This document shows positions 49,434 through 58,807 of a stretch of DNA of 64,000 nucleotides, piece after piece. The stretch spans positions 62,001 to 126,000 of the forward strand of contig NZ_LJHY01000002.1 of the NCBI RefSeq assembly GCF_001295795.1, read 5' to 3'. How positions within the stretch are numbered: the first letter of the stretch is position 1; every line of letters starts with the position of its first letter. Position numbers and translations under genes: made by a program. This DNA is from Novosphingobium sp. AAP83 (lineage in GTDB: Bacteria; Pseudomonadota; Alphaproteobacteria; Sphingomonadales; Sphingomonadaceae). The notes beneath the pieces were generated by a model. The model did no database searches. It was given only the letters and a program-made list of their open reading frames with translations, and had not been told where the DNA came from.

Positions 49434-49494
49434 GCTAGATTGTTAACCGGGTTTTCGCAGATCGCCTCTAAACAAGAGGTTAGAGACTTGACCC

Positions 49495-50649
49495 GTGAAC
49501 GCACCACCCTTCCCCTGCTTGCTGGCTACAATGGCTCCAGAGCTAATCGGATCGCCGTGCGCACAAGCGACCAGCTGGCGCAAATGGGCAGCCCCCGCTG
49601 CCCGCAAACGCTGGCAGGCGCTTGCCGATGATGCCGCCACGCCCAACCCGTTCTTTGAACCGTGGTACTTGCTGCCGGCGCTCGAAGCCTTCGACGCCCG
49701 TGCCGGGGTAAAATTGCTAACGGTTGAAATTGCGGGCCAGTTGATCGGCCTCATCCCGTTGTGCACAAGCTCCCGTTACGGCCGTTGGCCTTTGCCGCAT
49801 CGCACCACATGGATGCACGCCAACGCCTTCTTCGGCGTACCACTTGTCCGCGCGGGATTTGAAACACTGTTCTGGCAGGCCTTGCTCGATTGGGCAGACG
49901 ACACCCCCGGCAAAGCCCTGTTCCTGCATTTGCAATCGATGCCGCTGGACCAGATCGTTACCCAGGCACTGCTCAATCTTGCCGCCCGCGAAAACCGGAC
50001 AGTCGCGCTTGTCACACGCGAACGCCGCGCCCTGTTGCAATCATCCCTCGCGCCCGAAGCCTATCTCGAAAACGCGCTCAACGGCAAAAAGCGCAAGGAA
50101 CTGCGCCGCCAATCCGCGCGGTTGGCCGAACAAGGCGCGCTGTCGTTCAAACGCACACAAACCGCCGATGGCATCGGCCAATGGATCGACGCCTTCCTGC
50201 ACCTCGAAAACAACGGCTGGAAAGGCAAGGCGGGCAGCGCGATGATCTGCGCACCGCAAACCGAAGCGATCTTTCGCACCGCACTGGAACAGGCCGCCGC
50301 GCTTGGCAAACTTGAACGCCTTTCGCTCGAACTCGATGGCCGCCCCATTGCCATGCTGGCCAACTTCATCACCCCGCCGGGCAGCTTTTCCTATAAAACT
50401 ACCTTTGACGAAGCCTATGCCCGCTTTTCCCCCGGCGTGCTGCTCCAGCGCGAAAACCTTGCGCTGCTGGAACGGCAAGACATCGCATGGTGCGATAGCT
50501 GCGCCGCGCCCGATCATCCGATGATCGATAGCCTGTGGACCGAACGCCGCTCGATCGGGCGCATATCGGTCGCCATCGGCGGCAAGCTGCGCCGCGCCGT
50601 CTTCAAAAACCTCAATGCGCTGGAACTCAAGCGCAACCCGCTGGATTGA
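49495..50649 (+). CDS. GNAT/BioF2-like acyltransferase domain protein (CelD/BcsL family)
   Basis: 384 residues from GTG 49495 (ATG at 49531 is an alternative). The central to C-terminal region (about 180-330) fits the BioF2-like GNAT group: GKKRKELRRQSARLAEQG, FLHLENNGWKGKAGSAM and RLSLELDGRPIAMLANF, then the aromatic KTTFDEAYARFSPGVLLQRENL. This group includes CelD/FemAB-like proteins that acylate or aminoacylate polysaccharides, lipids or peptides. No signal peptide or membrane helix. Four bases separate it from the cupin-like gene, so they form an operon. The substrate is unknown. Confidence 0.82.
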   Translation: MNAPPFPCLLATMAPELIGSPCAQATSWRKWAAPAARKRWQALADDAATPNPFFEPWYLLPALEAFDARAGVKLLTVEIAGQLIGLIPLCTSSRYGRWPLPHRTTWMHANAFFGVPLVRAGFETLFWQALLDWADDTPGKALFLHLQSMPLDQIVTQALLNLAARENRTVALVTRERRALLQSSLAPEAYLENALNGKKRKELRRQSARLAEQGALSFKRTQTADGIGQWIDAFLHLENNGWKGKAGSAMICAPQTEAIFRTALEQAAALGKLERLSLELDGRPIAMLANFITPPGSFSYKTTFDEAYARFSPGVLLQRENLALLERQDIAWCDSCAAPDHPMIDSLWTERRSIGRISVAIGGKLRRAVFKNLNALELKRNPLD

Positions 50650-50653
50650 TCCG

Positions 50654-51535
50654 ATGAACGACCAAACCATAACCTTTGCCAAGGGCATCGCACTCGAGAC
50701 GTTCAGCGAAGTGTCACGCGCCGACTTTGCCCGATCCTATCCCGAAGTGCCGCACAAGCTGGCGCACCAGCTCGGCGATCACCCGCTGATGCAACTGGAT
50801 GCCTTGGCGCAAATGGCGCAAGGTCTGCCCGGTCATAGCGTCGAATATAACCGCGCCGATCTGCCGCTGGGCCTCAATGGTGAAAAAGCGCCCGCAAATA
50901 GTATCGGCATTGGCGAAACCATCCGCAACATCGCCACCACCGGCAGTTGGGCTGCGCTCAAAAACATTGAACAAAACCCTGCATACGGCGCGCTGCTCAA
51001 CACCTTGCTCGAAGAGTTACGGCCAACCATTGAGGCTAAAACCGGAGCAATGCTAAAACCACAAGGGTTCATTTTCATCACGAGCCCCAATGGGATTACA
51101 CCCTACCATTTTGATCCCGAACACAACATCTTGCTGCAATTGGCAGGCAGCAAGGTGATGACCATGTTCCCCGCAGGCGATCCCCGCTATGCGCCCGATG
51201 AAACCCACGAAACCTACCACACCGGCGGCGGGCGCGACTTGTTCTGGCGTGATGAGCTGCTCTCGGGCGGACGCGAATGGACGCTTGCCCCCGGTGAAGC
51301 ACTTTATGTGCCGGTGATGTCGCCGCACTTCGTCAAAAACGGTCCCGCCCCTGCCGTTTCGCTCTCCATCACATGGCGCTCTGAATGGAGCTTTGCCGAG
51401 GCCGACGCGCGCGCTTTCAACAGCCTGCTGCGCAAGGCGGGCGTCGCCCCGCGTGCGCCCGGTCGCTGGCCCGCCACCAATCGCGCCAAATCGCTCGGCT
51501 GGCGGATTTATCGCAAAGTGACGAGCCTGCGCTGA
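50654..51535 (+). CDS. Cupin-like (JmjC-related) domain protein
   Basis: 293 residues from ATG 50654. The middle holds a cupin_8/JmjC-like core: GFIFITSPNGITPYHFDPEHN (the HxD metal pair), LQLAGSKVMTMFPAG, ALYVPVMSPHFVKN (third ligand H) and a final WRSEWSF strand. This is the metal-site layout of Fe(II)/2-oxoglutarate hydroxylases of the FIH type, which suggests a protein or small-molecule hydroxylase. The C-terminus is basic (NRAKSLGWRIYRKV). Coupled to the preceding acyltransferase-like gene; the pair probably acts on one substrate. Confidence 0.82.
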   Translation: MNDQTITFAKGIALETFSEVSRADFARSYPEVPHKLAHQLGDHPLMQLDALAQMAQGLPGHSVEYNRADLPLGLNGEKAPANSIGIGETIRNIATTGSWAALKNIEQNPAYGALLNTLLEELRPTIEAKTGAMLKPQGFIFITSPNGITPYHFDPEHNILLQLAGSKVMTMFPAGDPRYAPDETHETYHTGGGRDLFWRDELLSGGREWTLAPGEALYVPVMSPHFVKNGPAPAVSLSITWRSEWSFAEADARAFNSLLRKAGVAPRAPGRWPATNRAKSLGWRIYRKVTSLR

Positions 51536-51581
51536 TACGCATGGCGTTGACGGAAATGGCGTCTCGGTCCATCGCAAAACC

Positions 51582-52484
51582 ATGACCGAAATCGCATCCC
51601 CCACACCGCAAGAACTTGTCCAACGCCTGCTCGATCTGCTCGATGTCAAGGATCACGGCGGTGACCGTTTTCAGGGCAACCGCAAAATCGGCGGTGTTGG
51701 CCGCGTGTTCGGCGGGCAGGTCATCGGCCAAGCGCTGGCCAGCGCAGAACGCACCGTTCCTGATGATCGGCCGGTCCATTCGCTCCACGCCTATTTCCTG
51801 CGCGGCGGCAGCGAAGATCACGAGATCGATTTCCGGGTCGAGCGCGATCTGGATGGCGGCAGTTTTTCCAACCGGCGCGTCGTTGCCAGCCAGCTTGGCA
51901 AACCCATCCTCAACATGGTCTCGTCGTTTCACAGGCGCGAAGAGGGGTTTTACCACGCCGACCCCATGCCACAAGTCCCCGGTCCTGAAGGCCTGGCAAG
52001 CGATGCAGAATTGCGCCGTCTGCACATTGACAAAGTTGCCCCTGCGCAACGCCGGCTAGCGCTTGAAATCCGTCCGATTGAACTGCGCCCGGTCGAGCCG
52101 CGCCCGTGGATGGATGGTATCGCGCAGGAACCTGTGGCCAATACCTGGTTCCGCTCGGTCGCGCCCCTGCCCGATGATCCTCGCATTCACCGCGCAATCC
52201 TGGCTTATGCCAGCGATATGGCCCTGCTGGGAACTTCCACGCAACCGCACGCTTCCAGCTTCGTCAAAGGTGAAGTGATGGCCGCCAGCCTTGATCACGC
52301 GATATGGTTTCATGATGATTTCCGCGCGGATCAATGGCTGCTGTACGCCTGTGACAGCCCGTGGGCCGGGCGGGCGCGCGGCTTTAATCGCGGCAGAATT
52401 TATACCGCCGATGGCAAGCTCGTCGCCAATGTCGCGCAGGAAGGCCTGATCCGCCCGACATCGCCCCGGCCTGCAAGCGCCTGA
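51582..52484 (+). CDS. tesB: Acyl-CoA thioesterase II
   Basis: 300-residue double hot-dog thioesterase hydrolysing fatty acyl-CoA. The motifs GGQVIGQALASAERTV, HSLHAYFLRGG, SNRRVVASQLGKPILNMVSSFHRRE and LDHAIWFHDDFRADQWLLY are those of TesB, including the conserved D/T/Q active-site residues. Starts 46 bases after the cupin gene; its stop abuts the stop of the convergent gene (TGA next to TTA). Confidence 0.94.
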   Translation: MTEIASPTPQELVQRLLDLLDVKDHGGDRFQGNRKIGGVGRVFGGQVIGQALASAERTVPDDRPVHSLHAYFLRGGSEDHEIDFRVERDLDGGSFSNRRVVASQLGKPILNMVSSFHRREEGFYHADPMPQVPGPEGLASDAELRRLHIDKVAPAQRRLALEIRPIELRPVEPRPWMDGIAQEPVANTWFRSVAPLPDDPRIHRAILAYASDMALLGTSTQPHASSFVKGEVMAASLDHAIWFHDDFRADQWLLYACDSPWAGRARGFNRGRIYTADGKLVANVAQEGLIRPTSPRPASA

Positions 52485-52937
52485 TTACGGCGCAGGGCAA
52501 GCGCTGCCTTCGATGCGCGCCGTCGCAACCATGGCGAACACCACTCTGCCCAAAGCCGCTGCGCCCGGCTTTACCGCCAGATCGCGCGCAACCTTTTCAA
52601 ACCGCGCGCAGTTGGCATGGTTGGTGACTCCGCCGCCATAGCGGTTGCCCATCTGCGTTTCATACTTGTCAAAAGATTGCTTTTGATCGGAAAAGTGATG
52701 GCGCAAGCGCCGGTCTGCTGCGGCGAAGGCCGGGCGATGGGCCTCCCGCATCGACTCATAGCCCTCCGACATGTCCGCACCGATGGCCTTGCAGCGCAAA
52801 TTTACTGCCATCATCATCATGCTGAACTCATTCAGCCGCGCCGCTGTCAGCGTTGCCTGATCAAGGCAACCCTTTGCGTTCGCCGGAGCCGAAGCAAGCA
52901 GCCCTGCGATTACCGCAATGCCCACAAGCGCCCTCAT
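52485..52937 (-). CDS. Secreted protein of unknown function
   Basis: 150 residues from ATG 52937, which overlaps the upstream stop (ATGA) and opens a signal peptide (ALVGIAVIAGLLASAPANA). Mature part: CLDQATLTAARLNEFSMMMMAVNLRCKA, a helical stretch, then RYGGGVTNHANCARF. It has several cysteines (about four), suggesting disulfides in the periplasm. I know no assigned family. Co-translated with the larger secreted protein. Confidence 0.72.
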   Translation of the reverse strand: MRALVGIAVIAGLLASAPANAKGCLDQATLTAARLNEFSMMMMAVNLRCKAIGADMSEGYESMREAHRPAFAAADRRLRHHFSDQKQSFDKYETQMGNRYGGGVTNHANCARFEKVARDLAVKPGAAALGRVVFAMVATARIEGSACPAP

Positions 52938-53908
52938 TGTGCTGCCGCCATCTGGCACGCGGTCACAGGCACGGCCATGATCGCATGAAACTGCTGCACC
53001 ATCCCGAGCTGACGGTTATAGGCTTGAGTCGCCACTTGCTGCCAGGCGCTTGCCTCCTTGGCCACCGCATTCATCGGTGCCGGATCACGCGCCAATTGGT
53101 AGCTGTCGAATTCTTGCTGCAAACGCTTCATATGCTGCGATGCCAAAGCATTGTTAACCCGCGCAATCTCCATCAACGGCTTATAACGCGTTTCATGAAA
53201 GGCATTGCGCTGTTCGGCTGAACAGAAGGCCGCCGGCAGCGGCAGTTCCGGCACATCGTTTATCACCGGGCGAACGGGCAGCGCAAAACCCTGTGCCACA
53301 GCCACTCGCAGCGACACTGCACCCAGCTCTTGCGATTTCGCCAGTTCTTGCAGCAATGCGGTGTCCTCAGACTTTGGCGCGGCATCGTCCGTCATCTGCG
53401 CAGTATCATAAGCCAGCCGCACAGGCTTTGCCCCGGATGCCGTGTCTGCCGCAGAAGCTTGAAGAGCGTTCAAAGCCGCTACTGGCACACTAGCAGCCCC
53501 GGCAACCGATGCAGCAACTGTTACAGGAAGCGGGGCGGCGTTGCCACGCGTGACCACAACCGCGGCCTTCGTCAAAGGTGCTGCCAAAGCGGCCAAGGGA
53601 GCCGAAGTGCTCCCGACCGGTGCGGATACAACCGGCGTAGAAGGAGCCGAAGCGCTGGCAGCCGGGGCGATCTTGGCAGGCTCTGCTCCTTTGCTGAATT
53701 TGGCCACTTTGGCTTTGGCCAGTGCGCTGAATGTGCCCGTCGGATATTGCTGCAAATAGGCCTCGTACAGCGCCGGATCATCACTTCCGTTGACCGCTTG
53801 CCAGAATGTCAATTCGAATTGGGTGCCAACGCCGTTGCCGGCATTTGCCCATGCCGGCGCTGCAAGGCATAGTGCCAGCGCGATGGCTCCACCCAGATGT
53901 CGCTTCAT
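52934..53908 (-). CDS. Secreted low-complexity protein with a caspase-associated repeat motif
   Basis: 324 residues from ATG 53908, with AGGA eight bases upstream (ATGs at 53914 and 53929 possible). Signal peptide to about residue 22 (AAPAWA). Just after it comes FELTFWQAVNGSDDPALYEAYLQQYPTGTFSALAKAK, a unit well known as a repeat trailing caspase-like domains and other signalling proteins in alphaproteobacteria, here alone. Then a long A/S/V/P-rich linker (about 70-190), and a helical C-terminus with RYKPLMEIARVNNALASQHMKR resembling the C-terminal part of the coupled partner. Function unknown. Confidence 0.7.
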   Translation of the reverse strand: MKRHLGGAIALALCLAAPAWANAGNGVGTQFELTFWQAVNGSDDPALYEAYLQQYPTGTFSALAKAKVAKFSKGAEPAKIAPAASASAPSTPVVSAPVGSTSAPLAALAAPLTKAAVVVTRGNAAPLPVTVAASVAGAASVPVAALNALQASAADTASGAKPVRLAYDTAQMTDDAAPKSEDTALLQELAKSQELGAVSLRVAVAQGFALPVRPVINDVPELPLPAAFCSAEQRNAFHETRYKPLMEIARVNNALASQHMKRLQQEFDSYQLARDPAPMNAVAKEASAWQQVATQAYNRQLGMVQQFHAIMAVPVTACQMAAAQ

Positions 53909-54051
53909 TCTCATTGTCCTGTGTCCCATGTTCTGCACCCCCGCGCAGGTTCCAAACTTACGACACTGAAAAAGCACCAAGAGTCTGAAAGAGGAGCAAA
54001 CAGAAAAGGTTAGCGAAGCAGAAAGGACAATTATTTCAACATGAAAGCCCT

Positions 54052-55989
54052 CTAACCCGAAGGATGGTAGAAATCGTAAACGGTCTGCGCCACCGCCGCG
54101 CTCACGCCCGGCGCACGCTGCAAATCCTCAAGGCTGGCCGCGCGCACTTTGCCTGCCGTGCCGAAATGCAAAAGCAGTGCCCGTTTGCGCGCAGGGCCAA
54201 TGCCCGCAATTTCATCAAGCGGACTTGCAGTGATCGCGCGGCTGCGCTTGGCGCGGTGCGCGCCAATGGCAAAGCGATGCACTTCATCACGCATCACTTG
54301 CAAATGGAACAGCACGGGTGAATTGACCGGCAGCATCTTTTCGCGTCCGTCAGGGAAATGGAACACCTCGCGCCCGTCGCGCCCGTGATGTGGCCCCTTG
54401 GCAATCGCCACCAGCGCCACATCTTCGATGCCCAATTCGCCCAGCGCCTCTTTTACCGCCGACATCTGGCCCTTGCCGCCATCGATCAGCACAAGATCGG
54501 GCCACATGCCGTTTTCGCGGTCGGGGTCATCCTCTTGCGCTTTCCCGAAGCGGCGCGTCATCACTTCGCGCATCATGCCAAAGTCGTCATTGGTCTGCGC
54601 GGTCTTGATGTTCCACTTGCGATATTGCGCTTTCACAAAGCCTTCCGGCCCCGCCACGATCATCGCGCCCAGCGCATTTGTGCCCTGAATGTGGCTGTTG
54701 TCGTAAACCTCGATCCGCTGCGGCACTTCTGGCAATTCCAAAAACTCGGCCAGTTCGCGCATGACTTTGGCCTTGGTCCCGCTTTCGGCCATGCGCCGCT
54801 CAAGCGATTCCGTGGCATTGCGCTGCGCCTGCTCCATCAACCGCCGCCGGTCCCCGCGTTGCGGCACCGAGATATCGACTTTGCCGCCCGCCGCCTCGTA
54901 AAGCGCCTCTGCCAACAACTCCGCTTCGGGCAGTTCACGATCCACCAGAATCAACCGTGCGGGCGGCACTTCTTCATAGAATTGCGCAAGGAAGCTGGTC
55001 ATCACCTCTTCCTCGGCCAGCCCGTCTGTATGTGTGGGGAAGAACGCGCGATGGCCCCAGTTCTGGCCGCCGCGAATGAAGAACGCCTGCACCGCCACCT
55101 GTCCGCCCGTGGTCGCCATTGCGAACACATCGGCGTTGCCCACGCCCTCTGCATTGATCGCCTGGCTGCCCTGGATAAACGTGGCGGCGCGCAACCGGTC
55201 GCGCATCATCGCGGCGCGTTCGAAATCAAGGTTCTCCGCCGCCGCTTGCATCTGCGTCTCGATCTCACGCTGCACCGCGCTGGATTTGCCGCCAAGGAAA
55301 TCCTTCGCCTGCCGCACCAGTTCGGCATAATCGCCTTCTGATATGCGGTCGACGCAAGGGGCAGAGCACCGCTTGATCTGGTAGAGCAGGCAGGGCCGGT
55401 CCCGCCGCGCCATGAAGCCATCGTTGCAACTGCGCAAAAGGAACAGCTTTTGCAGCGCGTTGATCGTGGTGTTCACGCTGCCCGCGCTGGCAAACGGCCC
55501 GTAATAATTGCCCTTCGCCTTGCGCGCACCGCGATGTTTCTGGATACGCGGAAAGGCATGATCGGCGCGCAACAGTATGAATGGAAACGATTTATCATCG
55601 CGCAACAGCACGTTATACGGCGGACGAAAGCGCTTGATCAGTTGCGCTTCAAGCAGCAGCGCCTCGGCTTCGGAATTGGTCGTGATGATCGTCATCGACC
55701 GGGTCTGGCTCACCATGCGGCGCAACCGGTTGGTCAACCGGTCCACTTGCGTATAATTGACCACACGGTTCTTCAGCGCGCGTGCCTTGCCCACATAAAG
55801 CACATCGCCGCGCGCATCCAGCATGCGGTATACGCCCGGCGTCGGCTTCAGCGTCTGCACGGTATCGCGGATGACCGACACGCCCTTGTCGATATCGGGC
55901 TGGTCGGCCCCGCGCACGGTTAGCGATGCGCGATCCTCATGGAATCGTTCGGTATCGCGATCAGGCGGGGTTTCGGGCTTGCGGGCCAT
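54052..55989 (-). CDS. uvrC: Excinuclease ABC subunit C
   Basis: Dual-incision nuclease of nucleotide-excision repair. 645 residues from ATG 55989, with GAGGAA just upstream. GIY-YIG nuclease near residues 50-130 (GVYRMLDARGDVLYVGKARAL), a UVR motif, the RNase-H-like nuclease (EVYDNSHIQGTNALGAM, LVLIDGGKGQMSAV), and two helix-hairpin-helix motifs at the end (EIAGIGPARKRALLLHFGT). Monocistronic by spacing. Confidence 0.97.
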   Translation of the reverse strand: MARKPETPPDRDTERFHEDRASLTVRGADQPDIDKGVSVIRDTVQTLKPTPGVYRMLDARGDVLYVGKARALKNRVVNYTQVDRLTNRLRRMVSQTRSMTIITTNSEAEALLLEAQLIKRFRPPYNVLLRDDKSFPFILLRADHAFPRIQKHRGARKAKGNYYGPFASAGSVNTTINALQKLFLLRSCNDGFMARRDRPCLLYQIKRCSAPCVDRISEGDYAELVRQAKDFLGGKSSAVQREIETQMQAAAENLDFERAAMMRDRLRAATFIQGSQAINAEGVGNADVFAMATTGGQVAVQAFFIRGGQNWGHRAFFPTHTDGLAEEEVMTSFLAQFYEEVPPARLILVDRELPEAELLAEALYEAAGGKVDISVPQRGDRRRLMEQAQRNATESLERRMAESGTKAKVMRELAEFLELPEVPQRIEVYDNSHIQGTNALGAMIVAGPEGFVKAQYRKWNIKTAQTNDDFGMMREVMTRRFGKAQEDDPDRENGMWPDLVLIDGGKGQMSAVKEALGELGIEDVALVAIAKGPHHGRDGREVFHFPDGREKMLPVNSPVLFHLQVMRDEVHRFAIGAHRAKRSRAITASPLDEIAGIGPARKRALLLHFGTAGKVRAASLEDLQRAPGVSAAVAQTVYDFYHPSG

Positions 55990-56068
55990 GGTTCCTCGCA
56001 AATAGCCGCTCTGCTCGCCCACGCAATGGGCCACAGGGGCATTTCCCCAGCCCCTTCACCCCCGATCA

Positions 56069-58579
56069 TTAAAACTGCTTGCGGAACTCCAGCTCGAACA
56101 CCCGCCCGCGCGGATCAAGGAAGCCGGGGTTATAGCGCAGCGGCACCGTTCCGGTGTCATCTGTCACCCGCTGCTGGGCATTGAACACGTTATCGATCGA
56201 TAGCGAAACACGGCTCCCCTTCAGGAACGGTATCTTCTCCACCAACTTGGGCTTGCGGCCAAGATCGGCAAACATGCGCACATCAAACGTCGCAATCGGG
56301 GCAAAGCGCAAGCTGGTCGATCCCGGCGCACCGCTGCCATCAATGCGCGAACCGCCTGTGTAGGTGCCATTAGCCCGCAACCCGAACCCGCGATAAAAAC
56401 CGCCGCCCTCCATCTCCAGCGAATGGCGCGCAACGCTGCTGTTGATCGCATCGCCCTCCAGCAGGTTCAGCACCGGACCACCTGCCGCAAACTGCAACGA
56501 TTGCTCAAAACGGACCGTGTGAAACACAGAAAGATTCCAGCGCCCGCGCCCGTCACCGCCAAACCCTCCCGGACCGCTCCGCCCGATGCCGCCCGCGCGT
56601 GGCGGGCTTGCCGGACGTTGGGCACCTGCGGCTGCTCCCGCTGGCCGCCCGCCCCCCGGACGACCTGCACCAGCTTGGGCATTGGGATCAGGCTTACCGA
56701 AATTGCCCGCTATGTTCAGGCCATAACGCAGCCGCGAGCCTTTCTCCTGCGCAAACGTCACCGCGCTTTGATCCACCGAGACAATCTGCCCGTTCAGGCG
56801 CTTGACCCGCCCCGGAAACGCGGTCTCCACATCTGCCGTCAGCAGCGGAAACCCGTTCGAGGTGTTGGTTGACCGGTTGCGGAAGTATTCCGCCACAAAC
56901 GCCGAATCCTTCAGGAATGGCAAAGACCAGTTCAGCCCGAACTTCCAATCCCGCTGGCGCTCTTTCACAAGGCCCGGATTGCCGCCGCTGATCACCGATA
57001 CAAGGACTGTTTCACCGCGCGTGAAATCAAACAGTGCCACGTTTTGTGTCACCGTAACCGGACCGCCCAGTTGCAGCAGAGTCGGCGCTTTGTCCGCCGC
57101 CACATAACTCGCCGACAACGTCATGGCCGCAAAGGGAGAGTAGGTTAGCCCGCCACCCCAGTTATACAGCGTGCCGAAATCGGAAAGCCGGTGCACTTCG
57201 GCATTGGCGTTGAACGACAAATCGCCCAGCCCCGCGCCAAAACCCTCTTTGCGGCTGGTGATTGGCAGATCGATGTTAAAGCCCACTTGCGCATCGCCGC
57301 GCTTCAGGTTCACCGTCCCGGTTGTCGTGCGGGTGTCACTGCTTTCAATACCCGAATAATCGAACCCGGCCTTCACCGTCAGCCCCACCTCGCCCCCAGG
57401 CACGCGCAAAGGCCTGCCGCTGAAGGTCGCAAGGCTGGATAACGTATCGGTTTTCGACAAGGCCCGGTCTGCTGCCACGCCCAGAATAGCTGCCGGAACC
57501 AGCGCCCCATTGGCCGCAATAGCGCCCGAATTCACCAGCGCCTGCAATCCCGAAAGATCCGCGCGGTTATCAATCGTGCTCTTCGTTTCAACGTGGCCAC
57601 CATCCGCCGTCAGCGCCAGCAGCCAATCGCCCAGTGGCTTGTTCAATGCAGCGCCCGCCTGCACCGTGGTCGTGCGGCGCAGCGTGGTGATCGGCTGTGG
57701 CAACAGCGTCGTCCGCGCAAACCCGCCAAGCGTCACCGTGTTAAGCCCGTTCAGCGTGCGCGAATCATCGCGCTGAACCTGCAAGTTCGCACTAAGCCCC
57801 GCGCCCTCCCCCAGCGAACGCGCGAGCGTTGCATTCAACTCGGCTGATTTCGTATCGCCAATCAGCGTGCGATAATCCGCGCCGCGCGGATCGCCTGCCA
57901 CTAGCGTCCCTGCGCTTGGCTGCACGATCCCGCGCTCGCCTTCAGTCAAAGGGCTGGCGTCCTGCACTTTCGCAGTCACATTGATGCGGTTGCCATTGGC
58001 AATCTTGGTCAGCGTGAATTCCTGCTCCAGCTCGGAAAAGCCGCCGCCGCTGGGAAACCGCACTTCGGTATCACTGACAAAGCTGCTGAACTTGTCCGCC
58101 AGAATGAAATTCACCACGCGCTGGTCGGGCCGATAGCCAAACTTCAGCGCCACTTCCTCGGGCAGCACTTCCACGCGCTTGACCGCCTCGGGCGGATAGT
58201 CGCGCAATTCGCGGAAGCCTGAAATGCGCATCCCGTTCAGCAGCACGATCGGCATACCGCCCCCGCGCCCGCGCCCCGATGACGTTTGCGGCGCTATCGC
58301 CGCCAGTAACTCCTGGATCGATCCCGCCCCGTATGAAGCAATCGCCGCCTCATCCAGCACCGCAATCGGCGGCAGAGTCGTATCGACCTGTCCCTTGATC
58401 CGCGTCGCCACCACAAGGATCTGCCCCGGCTCGGCAAAGATCGCCTCGTCCTCTTCGCCCGGCGGCATTTCCTGGGCGGCATCATTGGTGCCAGCCACCA
58501 CATCCTGCGCCATCGCCGGATTGATCGCCGCAAGGCAAAACGCCAGCGCTCCAATTGATGCCGCTGCTTTCCGTATCAC
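56069..58579 (-). CDS. TonB-dependent outer-membrane receptor
   Basis: About 836 residues. The start is GTG 58579, with AAGGG eight bases upstream, followed at once by a signal peptide (IRKAAASIGALAFCLAAINPAMA). An N-terminal plug domain (about 45-175, with IASYGAGSIQELLAAIAPQ and GMPIVLLNGMRISGFRE) leads into a 22-strand-type barrel ending in the aromatic FRKQF. Around residues 626-678 is a Gly/Pro/Ala/Arg-rich insertion. Ligand unknown; no adjacent uptake partners. Confidence 0.87.
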   Translation of the reverse strand: MIRKAAASIGALAFCLAAINPAMAQDVVAGTNDAAQEMPPGEEDEAIFAEPGQILVVATRIKGQVDTTLPPIAVLDEAAIASYGAGSIQELLAAIAPQTSSGRGRGGGMPIVLLNGMRISGFRELRDYPPEAVKRVEVLPEEVALKFGYRPDQRVVNFILADKFSSFVSDTEVRFPSGGGFSELEQEFTLTKIANGNRINVTAKVQDASPLTEGERGIVQPSAGTLVAGDPRGADYRTLIGDTKSAELNATLARSLGEGAGLSANLQVQRDDSRTLNGLNTVTLGGFARTTLLPQPITTLRRTTTVQAGAALNKPLGDWLLALTADGGHVETKSTIDNRADLSGLQALVNSGAIAANGALVPAAILGVAADRALSKTDTLSSLATFSGRPLRVPGGEVGLTVKAGFDYSGIESSDTRTTTGTVNLKRGDAQVGFNIDLPITSRKEGFGAGLGDLSFNANAEVHRLSDFGTLYNWGGGLTYSPFAAMTLSASYVAADKAPTLLQLGGPVTVTQNVALFDFTRGETVLVSVISGGNPGLVKERQRDWKFGLNWSLPFLKDSAFVAEYFRNRSTNTSNGFPLLTADVETAFPGRVKRLNGQIVSVDQSAVTFAQEKGSRLRYGLNIAGNFGKPDPNAQAGAGRPGGGRPAGAAAGAQRPASPPRAGGIGRSGPGGFGGDGRGRWNLSVFHTVRFEQSLQFAAGGPVLNLLEGDAINSSVARHSLEMEGGGFYRGFGLRANGTYTGGSRIDGSGAPGSTSLRFAPIATFDVRMFADLGRKPKLVEKIPFLKGSRVSLSIDNVFNAQQRVTDDTGTVPLRYNPGFLDPRGRVFELEFRKQF

Positions 58580-58807
58580 AATGCAAACCCTTGAAAATCG
58601 CAGGACCACAGCCCTTAAGCGCCAACACTGGCCAAGCGGCCCTTCAATAACAACGCGCATTTCGTATCACTTTGTCGCATTGCAGCATGCTGGACGACAA
58701 CCTTCCCTTTCGCCATCGACCCGCAGGCACCATCAAGTTCTGGTTGAACAAGCCCCCCCTGATCTGACAAAGGGCCGCAACGCCTTTTCCACCTTGTAAC
58801 TGCCAAC

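Noticed and set aside
58580..58807. infA between the TonB receptor gene and maf
   Set aside because: The gap has no 70-residue frame with IF-1 features on either strand.
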